The notes beneath the pieces are model-generated. The model did not search any database. It saw nothing but the letters and a program-made list of their open reading frames with translations, and had not been told where the DNA came from. Of a DNA stretch of 64,000 nt, positions 56,881-64,000 are shown piece after piece. Within the stretch, counting starts at the first letter, position 1; every line of letters starts with the position of its first letter. A program made the position numbers and the translations under genes. This DNA comes from Pilimelia anulata (GTDB taxonomy: Bacteria; Actinomycetota; Actinomycetes; Mycobacteriales; Micromonosporaceae), in assembly GCF_014647895.1 (NCBI RefSeq), contig NZ_BMQB01000013.1, positions 1-64,000 of the forward strand, read 5' to 3'.

Positions 56881-58290
56881 ATGGCTGTCGATATGGAGGA
56901 TCCCGCCGCGATGAAGAATTCGGTCGCGATGGAGGATCCCGTGGTCCCGGACGGGGTCGGCGCGCCGCTGCTGCCGGTCGTCGGCGGCGGGATGCCGGTG
57001 CCCGTGGTCACCGGCGGCACGGTGCCGTACGCGAACCTGGACTACGCCGCCAGCGCCCCCGCGCTGCAGTCGGTGGCCGACCGGCTCAACACGGTGCTGC
57101 CGTACTACGCGAGCGTGCACCGCGGGGCCGGGTACGCGTCCCAGGTCACCACGTCGCTGTTCGAGGCGGCCCGCACGGCGGTCGCCGGGTTCGTCGGCGC
57201 CCGGCCGGACGACGCGGTGATCTTCACCCGCTGTACCACCGACGCCCTCAACCTGGCCGCCCGCGCGGTCCCGGCCGACGGCGAGGTGGTGTTCCTCGAC
57301 GTCGAGCACCACGCCAACCTGCTGCCCTGGCGCACCCGCGCGCACCGCTGCGTCGAGGGGGCCGACACGCTCGCCGAGACCCTCGAGCGGCTCGCCGCCG
57401 CGCTGGCCGAGCGCCCGGCCGCCCTGGTGGCGATCACCGGCGCGTCCAACGTCTCCGGCGAGGTCACCCCGCTGCGCGACGTGGTCGCGCTGGCCCACGG
57501 CCACGGCGCCCGGGTGCTGGTCGACGCCGCCCAGCTCGCCCCGCACCGGCCGATCGACCTGGCCGCCACCGGCGTCGACTACCTGGCGTTCGCCGGCCAC
57601 AAGCTGTACGCGCCGTTCGGCGCCGGGGCGCTGGTCGGCCGCCGGGACTGGCTGGACGCGGCCGAGCCGTTCCTGTACGGCGGCGGCGCGGTCCGCGACG
57701 TCACCCCCGACGCGATCACCTGGACCACCGGGCCGTCCCGGCACGAGGCCGGCTCGCCGAACGTGCTCGGCGCGGTGGCGATGGGCGCCGCGGCGACCGC
57801 GCTCGGCGCCCTGCCCGCGGGCGCGATGGAGGCGCAGGAACTGGCGCTGCGCGGCCGGCTGATGGCCGGGCTGGCCGACCTCGGCGCGCGGATCGTCCGG
57901 ATCTGGGAGGACGCCCCCGACGTGATCGGCCTGGCCACCTTCACCCTGGACGGCCACGACCCGGCGAGGGTGGCCGCGTACCTGTCCGCCGAGCACGGCA
58001 TCGGCGTGCGGACCGGCCGGTTCTGCGCGCACCCGCTGTTCGCCCGGCTCGGCTTCGGCCGGGAGGGGGCGCTGCGGGCCAGCTTCGGCGTCGGCTCGCC
58101 GGCCAGCGACATCGACCGGCTGATCGAGGCGCTGGGCACGTACCTGAAGGACGGCCCGCGCTGGCAGTACGCCGCCACCGCGCAGGGCTGGCTGCCCCAG
58201 CCGGACACCCGCGCCTGGCCGGCGTGGGCCGACGTGAACCCCGGCGCCGGGCCGGGCATGTCGCCGTGCGCGGCGAACCCGCTCGGCTGA
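56881..58290 (+). CDS. Class V aminotransferase-fold enzyme, cysteine desulfurase-like (SufS type)
   Basis: Protein of 469 residues from the ATG at 56881. PLP-binding lysine in YLAFAGHKLYAPFGAG, EHHANLLPW, VLVDAAQLAPH, and a C-terminal GVRTGRFCAHPLF that matches the R-x-G-x-x-C-A segment with the catalytic cysteine of group II desulfurases. It may release sulfur from cysteine, though no SufE/SufU or sulfur-transfer gene is next to it. The start is uncertain: ATG at 56893, 56911 and 56929 and GTG at 56875 and 56941 are in frame, and ATGGAGGATCCC occurs twice (56893, 56929). A strong terminator follows. Confidence 0.85.
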   Translation: MAVDMEDPAAMKNSVAMEDPVVPDGVGAPLLPVVGGGMPVPVVTGGTVPYANLDYAASAPALQSVADRLNTVLPYYASVHRGAGYASQVTTSLFEAARTAVAGFVGARPDDAVIFTRCTTDALNLAARAVPADGEVVFLDVEHHANLLPWRTRAHRCVEGADTLAETLERLAAALAERPAALVAITGASNVSGEVTPLRDVVALAHGHGARVLVDAAQLAPHRPIDLAATGVDYLAFAGHKLYAPFGAGALVGRRDWLDAAEPFLYGGGAVRDVTPDAITWTTGPSRHEAGSPNVLGAVAMGAAATALGALPAGAMEAQELALRGRLMAGLADLGARIVRIWEDAPDVIGLATFTLDGHDPARVAAYLSAEHGIGVRTGRFCAHPLFARLGFGREGALRASFGVGSPASDIDRLIEALGTYLKDGPRWQYAATAQGWLPQPDTRAWPAWADVNPGAGPGMSPCAANPLG

Positions 58291-58300
58291 ACCTCCGTAC

Positions 58301-58338
58301 GAAAACCCCGCCGCGCTGACCCGCGCGGCGGGGTTTTC
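58301..58338 (+). terminator. Strong intrinsic terminator
   Basis: Perfect 16-bp stem: GAAAACCCCGCCGCGC, six-base loop TGACCC, then its complement ending in GGGGTTTTC. The T-run on one side and A-run on the other make it effective in both directions. Confidence 0.9.
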
Positions 58339-58524
58339 CGTATCCATCGACAGGCGCGGCCCGGGCGGGCGGTGTCCGAAAAGTGCGCCACTGATCCGGC
58401 TATCCGAATGTTTTCGCAGCTCAGATGGGATGAGCTATCGACAATGACGGATTGATTGGGCCAGGATGACGGGGTACGAAAAAGAAGTCGCGCGAACGTT
58501 CACAGCGCTTCGCGGCGTCGTCTG

Positions 58525-58530
58525 TATCGT
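58525..58530 (+). promoter_or_regulatory. Candidate -10 box (TATCGT) for the first protease gene
   Basis: TATCGT lies five bases before the ATG at 58536. GGAG in the following sequence stands seven bases before a GTG at 58548. Either a leaderless start at the ATG or a short-leader start at the GTG is possible. Confidence 0.4.
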
Positions 58531-58535
58531 CCCGT

Positions 58536-59411
58536 ATGGAGTCTGTTGTGAATCGTCGTACCGTGGGCGCGCTCGGCGCGCTCGCCACCGGTGTGACCCT
58601 CGCTCTGGTGGCCGCCAACGCACACGCCAGCCCCCTCCCGGAATTCCCCGCCGCGCCCGGCGCGCACGCCACCGGGGACCCGCCCGGATCAACCGACGAC
58701 CCGCAGGGCATCGTCGGCGGCAAGCCCGCCGCCGAGGGCGCCTACCCCTGGATGTCCCACCTGGCCGTCCAGACCGCCGGCGGCACCTTCGTCTGCGGCG
58801 GCTCGCTGATCTCGCCCGACATCATCCTGACCGCCGCCCACTGCCTGGAGGGCGCGACCAAGGTCACCGCCAGCATCGGCAAGGTCAGGTTCAAGGACGG
58901 CGTCCAGCGCACCGGCACCAAGTTCAAGGCCGGGCCCGGCCCCGAGAAGGGCGACTGGGCCGTGATCCGGCTGGACAGCGAGTACAAGGCCCCGGCCTTC
59001 GCCGCGCTGCCCGCCGACGCCGGCAAGGACAAGGAGCCCAAGTTCATGGTCATGGGCTGGGGCGCCACGTCCGAGGGCGGCAAGACCAGCGAGACGCTCA
59101 TGCAGGTCGAGGTCCCGCTCGTCCCGGACAGCAAGTGCGGCCCGGCCGCTCGGGTCGAGGTCTGCGCCGGCGACCTGGAGAAGGGCGGCAAGGACACCTG
59201 CCAGGGCGACTCGGGCGGCCCGCTCGCGGTCAGGAGCGGCAGCAAGTGGGTGCTGGTCGGCGTGACGAGCTGGGGCAAGGGCTGCGCCAAGCCCAACGAG
59301 CCCGGCCACTACGCGCAGCTCAGCGCCCTGCTCGGCCCGGTGAAGGCCGCGATCAAGGAGCTGGGCGGGGTGGCCCCGGCCGAGGAGGGCGATTCGCCCG
59401 CCGGGGCCTGA
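58536..59411 (+). CDS. Secreted trypsin-like serine protease (S1 family) 1
   Basis: Protein of 291 residues (or 287 from the GTG at 58548). Signal peptide ending near ANAHA, a short propeptide, then mature IVGGKPAAEGAYPWM. Triad: His in LTAAHC, Asp in GDWAVIRL, Ser in GDSGGP. DTCQGDSGG has Asp at the bottom of the S1 pocket, predicting Arg/Lys specificity. The residue before IVGG is Gly, so activation is not by a trypsin-like cut. Cysteines pair as in chymotrypsin folds (42-58 type, 168-182 type, 191-220 type). A short alanine-rich tail follows. Confidence 0.93.
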   Translation: MESVVNRRTVGALGALATGVTLALVAANAHASPLPEFPAAPGAHATGDPPGSTDDPQGIVGGKPAAEGAYPWMSHLAVQTAGGTFVCGGSLISPDIILTAAHCLEGATKVTASIGKVRFKDGVQRTGTKFKAGPGPEKGDWAVIRLDSEYKAPAFAALPADAGKDKEPKFMVMGWGATSEGGKTSETLMQVEVPLVPDSKCGPAARVEVCAGDLEKGGKDTCQGDSGGPLAVRSGSKWVLVGVTSWGKGCAKPNEPGHYAQLSALLGPVKAAIKELGGVAPAEEGDSPAGA

Positions 59412-59423
59412 ACCCCGTCCCGA

Positions 59424-59460
59424 CACCGGCGACCCGCGGCCCCGGCCCGGGTCGCCGGTG
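59424..59460 (+). terminator. Terminator hairpin after protease 1
   Basis: Perfect 13-bp stem CACCGGCGACCCG / CGGGTCGCCGGTG with an 11-base GC loop, 12 bases after the stop. Confidence 0.7.
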
Positions 59461-59677
59461 CGCCCGTACCGCCGGGACTATCGACAAACGCCGATCCGTA
59501 GGGGCAAAATGGCCTGACCCCGCCCGCACCCGGTTTTCCGGGTCGGCCCGGACGGGTACCGCCTCCACCACCCCGGAGTCCGCCGCCGTCCCACCCGAAC
59601 CCGCCGCGCCCGCGCCACCCGCCGGCCGGCATCGACGCCCACCGGCGCGCCCCGGCCGCCGGCGACCTCCCCCAGCC

Positions 59678-59735
59678 ACGGATCGTGGGGTCCCGCGGGG
59701 GCCCGGCCAACGCAGCCGCGGGCCCCACGATCCGT
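59678..59735. other. Long 20-bp hairpin in the gap between the two protease genes
   Basis: ACGGATCGTGGGG plus CCCGCGG on the left arm (one bulged T) pairs perfectly with CCGCGGG plus CCCCACGATCCGT on the right, around a 17-base loop. It is about 215 bases after the first terminator and 126 bases before protease 2. The 449-base gap (59412-59860) holds no supported gene. It could be an upstream terminator, a dispersed palindrome or a small structured RNA. Confidence 0.6.
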
Positions 59736-59860
59736 CCTCCCCGCCGCCGCGCCGCGCGCGGGGGGCGGGTGGAACCTCGCGCGACACCGCCGCACCGCGC
59801 CCCGCCGCCCGCGGGGCCGGTTCACAATGCGGGCGACGCCGTCGCACCCGAGGAGAATCC

Positions 59861-60682
59861 ATGCCCCGCCCCCTCCGCGCGCTGGCCGCCGCCGCGCTCG
59901 CCCTCCCCGCCGCCCTCGCCGCGCCGGCGGCCGCGGCCGCCGCCGGCCCCACCGGCACCGGCCCGGCCCCGCGGCTGCACATCGTCGGCGGCCGGACGGC
60001 GACCGACGGCGCGTACCCGTGGATGGCCCGCATCCGGGTGCCGCTGGGCGAGGGCGCGTACGCCGTCTGCGGCGGCACCCTGCTGTCGCCGGACATCGTG
60101 CTGACCGCCCAGCACTGCCTCGCCGGGGCGGCGAGCGTGGAGGCGTTCGTCGGCCGGGTCGACTGGCGGGCCGCCGAGCCGGCCGGGCTGCGCCGCACCG
60201 GCGCCGGGTACCTGCTCGGCGCCGGCCCCGGCCGCGGCGACTGGGCGGTGGCCCGGCTGAGCGAGCCGGTGCCGCTGCCGGCGTACCCGCTGCTGCCGGC
60301 CACCGACGCGCACGACAGCGGCCCGACGTTCCGGGCGCTCGGGTACGGCAAGACGTCGTTCGAGGCCGAGCGGGGCGAGCAGTACCTGCGCGAGGTCGAC
60401 CTGCCGCACGTCCCGGACGTGCGCTGCGGCGCCACCTCGACGGTGGAGATGTGCGCCGGCGACTGGGACCGGGGCGGCATCGACACCTGCACCGGCGACT
60501 CGGGCGGGCCGCTGCTCAAGCGGGTCAGCGCCGGCTGGGTGCAGGTGGGGATCACCAGCCGCGGGTACCGGTGCGCGGTGGCGAACTCGCCGGGCCGGTA
60601 CACCCGGGTCTCGCACTACAGCCGGGAGCTGCGCGCGGCGATCGCCCTGCTCGGCGGCCGCCCGGCCACCCTCCTGCCCTGA
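59861..60682 (+). CDS. Secreted trypsin-like serine protease (S1 family) 2
   Basis: Protein of 273 residues. Signal LRALAAAALALPAALAAPAAAAAA, then mature IVGGRTATDGAYPWM. Triad: His in LTAQHC (usual Ala-Ala replaced by Ala-Gln), Asp in GDWAVARL, Ser in DTCTGDSGGP, again with an S1 Asp. A related but diverged copy of protease 1, so likely an old tandem duplication. GAGGAGAA precedes the ATG at 59861. TTCACAAT at about 59821 may serve as -10. Ends before a long bidirectional hairpin. Confidence 0.93.
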   Translation: MPRPLRALAAAALALPAALAAPAAAAAAGPTGTGPAPRLHIVGGRTATDGAYPWMARIRVPLGEGAYAVCGGTLLSPDIVLTAQHCLAGAASVEAFVGRVDWRAAEPAGLRRTGAGYLLGAGPGRGDWAVARLSEPVPLPAYPLLPATDAHDSGPTFRALGYGKTSFEAERGEQYLREVDLPHVPDVRCGATSTVEMCAGDWDRGGIDTCTGDSGGPLLKRVSAGWVQVGITSRGYRCAVANSPGRYTRVSHYSRELRAAIALLGGRPATLLP

Positions 60683-60736
60683 CCGCGCCACCCCGGCCGG
60701 GACCCGTCCGGCGGCCCGGCCCGACGGCCCGATGAA

Positions 60737-60781
60737 ACCGGCCCGGTCGGCGTCGAGGGGGCCGACGCCGGCCGGGCCGGT
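60737..60781. terminator. Bidirectional terminator between protease 2 and the ABC operon
   Basis: 18-bp stem (ACCGGCCCGGTCGGCGTC with its complement, one G-U pair) and a nine-base loop. On the minus strand it is followed by TTTCATC, so it mainly ends the ABC transporter transcript. Confidence 0.8.
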
Positions 60782-60831
60782 GGCTGCGCGGCCGCTGCCG
60801 GCCGGTGCCCGGACGCCGGTGCGCCGGGGGG

Positions 60832-61593
60832 TCAGTGCTCCAGGACGCGGCGGAGGAACTCCCTGGTCCGGGACTGCTTCGGGTCGCCCAGCACCCCGTC
60901 CGGCGGCCCGGACTCGACGATCGTGCCGCCGTCCATGAACGCCACCCGGTCGGCCACCTCGCGGGCGAAGCCCATCTCGTGCGTGACGACCATCATCGTC
61001 ATGCCCTCGGCGGCCAGCGACCGCATGACCCCCAGCACCTCGCCCACCAGCTCCGGGTCGAGCGCGCTGGTCGGCTCGTCGAACAGCATCAGCTCGGGGC
61101 TCATCGCCAGCGACCGGGCGATGGCCGCCCGCTGCTGCTGCCCGCCGGAGAGCTGCGCCGGGTACGCCGCCGCCTTGTCGGCCAGGCCCACCCGCTCCAG
61201 GTTGGCCCGGGCGACCGCCTCGGCCTCCCGGCGCGGCCGGCGCAGCACCCGCCGCTGGGCGATCGTCACGTTCTGCAGGACCGTCAGGTGCCCGAACAGG
61301 TTGAACTGCTGGAACACCATGCCGATCCGCCGGCGCACCCCGTCGAGGTCGCAGTCGGGGTCGGTGACCTCGACGCCGGCCACCCGGACGGTGCCGCCGG
61401 TCGGCTCCTCCAGCAGGTTCACGCAGCGCAGCAGCGTCGACTTGCCCGACCCGGACGGCCCGATCACGCAGACCACCTCGCCGCGGGCGACGGCCAGGTC
61501 GACGCCGGTGAGGACGTCCAGCGCGCCGAACGACTTGCGCAGCCCGCGCACCTCGATCGCCGGCGCCGCCGCGGTGCTCACGTGCCCGGACAT
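60832..61593 (-). CDS. Polar amino acid ABC transporter ATP-binding protein
   Basis: Protein of 253 residues. Walker A GPSGSGKSTLLRC, signature LSGGQQQRAAIARSLA, Walker B ELMLFDEPTSALDPE, switch His in VVTHEMGFA. Close in pattern to glutamate/glutamine importers (GluA/GlnQ). Third gene of the minus-strand operon binding protein - permease - ATPase; ATG start one base after the permease stop codon. Confidence 0.95.
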   Translation of the reverse strand: MSGHVSTAAAPAIEVRGLRKSFGALDVLTGVDLAVARGEVVCVIGPSGSGKSTLLRCVNLLEEPTGGTVRVAGVEVTDPDCDLDGVRRRIGMVFQQFNLFGHLTVLQNVTIAQRRVLRRPRREAEAVARANLERVGLADKAAAYPAQLSGGQQQRAAIARSLAMSPELMLFDEPTSALDPELVGEVLGVMRSLAAEGMTMMVVTHEMGFAREVADRVAFMDGGTIVESGPPDGVLGDPKQSRTREFLRRVLEH

Positions 61594-61594
61594 G

Positions 61595-62458
61595 TCACCG
61601 CCTCCCCGCGCCGCGGCGTTCGAGGCGCTGGACGAGCTGCGACAGCGGCAGCGTGATCAACAGGTACATGAACCCGGCCACCACCAGGGGCGTGGCGTTG
61701 ACCCGGGTGTTCAGCGCGTCGCCGGCGAACTTGGTCACCTCGATGCTCGTGGCGGTCACCCCGAGGACGTACGCCAGCGAGGTGTCCTTGGTCAGCATGA
61801 TGAACTCGTTGGTCAGCGGCGGGATGACGATCCGCAGCGCCTGCGGCAGCACGATCGACACCATCGCCCGGGCGTGCGACATGCCCAGCGACCGGGCGGC
61901 CTCCAACTGCCCGCGCGGCACGGCCTGGATGCCGGCCCGCAGCGTCTCGGCCATGTACGCCGCCGCGCACAGGCCGAGGCCGAGCGCCACCGAGCCGTAC
62001 ACGCCGCCGGCGATCTGCAGGTCCGGGAAGGCCAGCGGCACGCCGAAGCCGACCATGAACAGCACCAGCAGGGCGGGCAGGCCGCGGAACAGTTCGATGT
62101 AGGCGGTGGCGAACCAGCGGTACGGCAGGATCGACGACAGCCGCATCAGCGCCAGTGCCATCCCGGCCAGCAGTCCGAAGGCGAACGCCAGGACCGTGAA
62201 CAGCAGGGTGTTGACCAGCGCCACCGTGATGATCTCGGGGAACATCGAGGCGGCGATGTCGGTCCGGGCGAACGCGGCGCGCAGCCGGGCCCAGTCCGCG
62301 CCGAACCCGATCGCCGCCGCCGCGGCGGCGAACACGGCGTACCCGGCGAGCCGGACGAGCCGCTGGCGCTGCCGCCGGCCGAGCCGGCGCCGCGGGGGCG
62401 CCGGGGGCGCCGCGGCCGGCGGCGCGGTACCGGTCGCGCTCAACTCGTCGCGATCCAC
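61595..62458 (-). CDS. Polar amino acid ABC transporter permease
   Basis: Protein of 287 residues from the GTG at 62458. A TTG at 62443, which overlaps the upstream stop as TTGA, is the alternative. After a proline-rich N-terminus it has about six membrane segments and the His/Glu/Gln/Arg permease family: TVALVNTLLFTVLAF, AYIELFRGLPALLVLF, and the EAA loop EAARSLGMSHARAMVSIVLPQALR. Only one permease is present, so it probably works as a homodimer. Confidence 0.92.
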   Translation of the reverse strand: MDRDELSATGTAPPAAAPPAPPRRRLGRRQRQRLVRLAGYAVFAAAAAAIGFGADWARLRAAFARTDIAASMFPEIITVALVNTLLFTVLAFAFGLLAGMALALMRLSSILPYRWFATAYIELFRGLPALLVLFMVGFGVPLAFPDLQIAGGVYGSVALGLGLCAAAYMAETLRAGIQAVPRGQLEAARSLGMSHARAMVSIVLPQALRIVIPPLTNEFIMLTKDTSLAYVLGVTATSIEVTKFAGDALNTRVNATPLVVAGFMYLLITLPLSQLVQRLERRGAGRR

Positions 62459-63258
62459 TTCTGGTAGACCTTGTCGTACGTGCCGTCGGTGCGCGCGTCG
62501 AGCAGCACCTTGTTGATGGTCTTGAGCAGCTCGGGGTTGCCGCCCTTCTTGACCGCGAAGCCGTACTTCTCGCCGGTGTCGAAGGTCGCGCCGATCTTGT
62601 ACTTGGCCGGCTCCTTCTTCACCTGCAGGGCGAGCACGGGCATGTCGTTGACGGCGGCCTCGACCTGGTTGGTGGCGAGCGCCTGCTGGAGCGCGGCCAG
62701 GTCCTTGTACGCGACGATCTCCAGGCCGAGCTTGCCGTCCTTGTTCTGCTTCTCGGTGTAGTCGGCGCCGGTCGTGGTCGCCTGGACGCCCACCTTCTTG
62801 CCCTTGAGGTCCTCGAGCGACTGGTGCGGGGCGCCGGACCGGACGAGCATCGCCTGGGTGGCGTTGAAGTACGGCTCGGAGAAGTCGAGCACCTGCTGCC
62901 GCTCCGCGGTGATCGTCATGCCCGCGGCGGCCACGTCGCATTGGCCCGAGTTGAGCGCCTGGCCGGACTTGATGCCCTCGAACGGCATGTCCTTGATCTC
63001 CTGGGTGGCGCCGACCTTCTGCGCCACGATGTCGATCAGCTCGACGTCGAAGCCGACCACCTTGCCGCTGGCGTCCTTGAACTGGAACGGCTCGTACGGC
63101 AGGTGCGTGCAGGTGGTGAGCTTGCCGGACGTGACCAGGTTGACCCCGGCGTCGGTGGTGGTGCCGGCCTCCTTCTTGGTGCAGCCGCTCGCGGCAACAG
63201 CGACGATCAGGGTGGATACGACCAGCGCGGGCCGCAGCTTGCTCCAGCGGGGTGTCAT
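62440..63258 (-). CDS. Polar amino acid ABC transporter substrate-binding lipoprotein
   Basis: Protein of 272 residues. Signal with lipobox AASGC (cysteine at about 26), then the family-3 solute-binding fold: LTTCTHLPYEPFQFKDASGKVVGFDVELIDIVAQ, DVAAAGMTITAERQQVLDFSEPYF, KKVGVQATTTGADYTEKQ. Probably imports an amino acid such as glutamate or glutamine; the ligand is not fixed by the sequence. First gene of the operon. Confidence 0.93.
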   Translation of the reverse strand: MTPRWSKLRPALVVSTLIVAVAASGCTKKEAGTTTDAGVNLVTSGKLTTCTHLPYEPFQFKDASGKVVGFDVELIDIVAQKVGATQEIKDMPFEGIKSGQALNSGQCDVAAAGMTITAERQQVLDFSEPYFNATQAMLVRSGAPHQSLEDLKGKKVGVQATTTGADYTEKQNKDGKLGLEIVAYKDLAALQQALATNQVEAAVNDMPVLALQVKKEPAKYKIGATFDTGEKYGFAVKKGGNPELLKTINKVLLDARTDGTYDKVYQKWIATS

Positions 63259-63275
63259 CGCCGGATCATCGCTGA

Positions 63276-63302
63276 GCCCCGGGCGGCTCCGCCACCCGGG
63301 GC
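63276..63302 (-). other. Hairpin in the leader of the amino acid ABC operon
   Basis: GCCCCGGG / CCCGGGGC 8-bp stem with an 11-base GC-rich loop, 18 bases upstream of the start. It could be an attenuator if transcription begins further upstream; no known riboswitch was recognised. Confidence 0.35.
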
Positions 63303-63390
63303 GGGGAATCGATGCGTAACGGTGTCCGGGATCGGGTAAGGACGCGCCAACCCCCGCACCGCGCGGGTCGGTAGCGGACGAGGAGGCGGC

Positions 63391-63834
63391 ATGGTGGCCC
63401 GGCAGCGCGACGCCCGGACCGTACCCAGTGGACAGCGCGACGCGGTGATGCCCACCGCGATCGACGGCCGATTGTCGTTCTTCGACCGGTGCGCCACTGG
63501 CGTGTCCCGGTTCGCGTCGCGGGCCACGTTCTTCGCCTCGTGCGTCCTGCTCGTCCTGGTCTGGGCGCCGTCGTACTTCCTCCTCGGCGACCTGGACACC
63601 TGGCAGCTCATCATCAACACCGCGACGACGATCGTCACGTTCCTGCTGGTGGCGCTGCTACAGAACACCCAGCGCCGGGCCGACGAGGCGGTGCAGCACA
63701 AGCTGAACGCGATCGCCGACGCCCTGGCCGACCTGATGGCCGACCGCGCCGAGGTGCACCCGCGCGGCTCGCTGACCCGCGACCAGGAGGAGCTGCGCGC
63801 CGCCGTCGGCCTGGAGAACCGCGAGAGCGCCTGA
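63391..63834 (+). CDS. Low-affinity iron permease family protein
   Basis: Protein of 147 residues. LSFFDRCATGVSRFASRATFFASCVLLVLVWAPSYFLLGDLDTWQLIINTATTIVTFLLVALLQNTQRRADEAVQHKLNAIADAL is typical, with two membrane segments (about 46-66 and 74-92) and the QNTQ-R-DEA-HKL motif after the second. The family name comes from yeast Fet4; transport of iron by bacterial members is not shown. ATG at 63391 has GAGGAGGC upstream. Divergent from the ABC operon. Confidence 0.9.
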   Translation: MVARQRDARTVPSGQRDAVMPTAIDGRLSFFDRCATGVSRFASRATFFASCVLLVLVWAPSYFLLGDLDTWQLIINTATTIVTFLLVALLQNTQRRADEAVQHKLNAIADALADLMADRAEVHPRGSLTRDQEELRAAVGLENRESA

Positions 63835-63896
63835 CCCGCCCGCCCCGTCGCCCGACCGGCCCGGCCCCGTCGCCCGGTCGGGTGGTGCGGCCCCGG

Positions 63897-64000
63897 TCAG
63901 CCCGGGAACGGGCCCGTCGGGGCCTCGTGCCGGCCGCCGCCCGGCACGGCCGCCGCCGCGGCCAGCGCCGCCCCGCGCGCCCCGGCCATGTCCAGGTCCG
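63897..64000 (-). CDS. C-terminal tail of an unidentified gene (partial)
   Basis: Minus-strand frame open from the window edge to TGA at 63899-63897. The last residues, beginning DLDMAGARGAALAAAAAV, resemble the G-A-A-x-x-A end helix of sugar kinases, but 34 residues are too few to identify the family. No start is in the window. Confidence 0.4.
   Translation of the reverse strand, partial: DLDMAGARGAALAAAAAVPGGGRHEAPTGPFPG

Noticed and set aside
1..64000. Search for tRNA, rRNA, CRISPR arrays, transposases, integrases or attachment sites
   Set aside because: None was recognised by reading; repeats found are short and local. A covariance-model search for tRNAs was not possible.

Overview
The window is very GC-rich DNA with G or C at almost every third codon position, many GTG starts and few stop codons in any frame. 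Gene content points to an actinomycete: a bacterial proteasome activator (Bpa/PafE) ending in GQYL, two LytR-CpsA-Psr proteins, HTH-STAND-WD40 proteins, a DUF5926 protein, and an AIM24/zincin/OsmC/serS neighbourhood. A methyl-accepting chemotaxis protein suggests a lineage with a motile stage. Micromonosporaceae (Actinoplanes-like) is my best guess, by inference only. No rRNA, tRNA, CRISPR array, transposase or integrase was seen, so this looks like ordinary chromosome.

Region 1-8746: the 3' part of cysN (ATP sulfurylase GTPase subunit), then two tandem 1.2-kDa-residue-scale paralogues on the minus strand, each with an HTH, a STAND-type NTPase, one membrane segment and WD40 propellers. Upstream of them is a small open frame built of 7-residue repeats.

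Region 8747-31729 is a surface-polysaccharide locus. A minus-strand set (Alg14-like, Alg13-like, sulfotransferase, GT2, each joined by a GTGA overlap) and a GT14 enzyme stand beside a plus-strand set (Wzz-like co-polymerase with a dead kinase domain, Wzy-like polymerase, APH-like kinase, second sulfotransferase, Wzx-like flippase, exported propeller). Next come a CBS protein, an overlapping trio (LicC-like cytidylyltransferase, glycerol-1-phosphate dehydrogenase-like enzyme, CDP-alcohol phosphotransferase), two exported PQQ-type propellers, a GT4 enzyme, an Fpg/Nei glycosylase and the polyprenyl-phosphate sugar transferase that would start chain assembly. Two LCP proteins (31873-34741) could fix the polymer to the wall. 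Sulfate activation (cysN) beside two sulfotransferases suggests the polymer or a lipid is sulfated.

Region 34759-48833 is mostly housekeeping and signalling: rhodanese, glycerophosphodiesterase, soluble histidine kinase, RsbW-like ATPase, DUF5926, arginine deiminase, NERD-like and PAS proteins, pheA, AIM24, a zincin, OsmC, a CrtI-like oxidoreductase, a Clp-N protein with its HTH partner, serS and a HAD phosphatase. Many genes here start 5-8 bases after a TANNNT -10 box, so leaderless mRNAs appear common. The HTH/Clp-N operon has two 16-bp palindromes laid over its promoter.

Region 48838-64000: a secreted protein, a pilin-like lectin protein, Bpa, a lipoprotein binding protein, ddaH with a divergent Lrp regulator, the chemotaxis receptor, a SufS-like aminotransferase, two secreted trypsin-like proteases, a polar amino acid ABC operon, a low-affinity iron permease family protein, and the tail of an unidentified gene at the edge. 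Several perfect hairpins sit between convergent genes or after operons.
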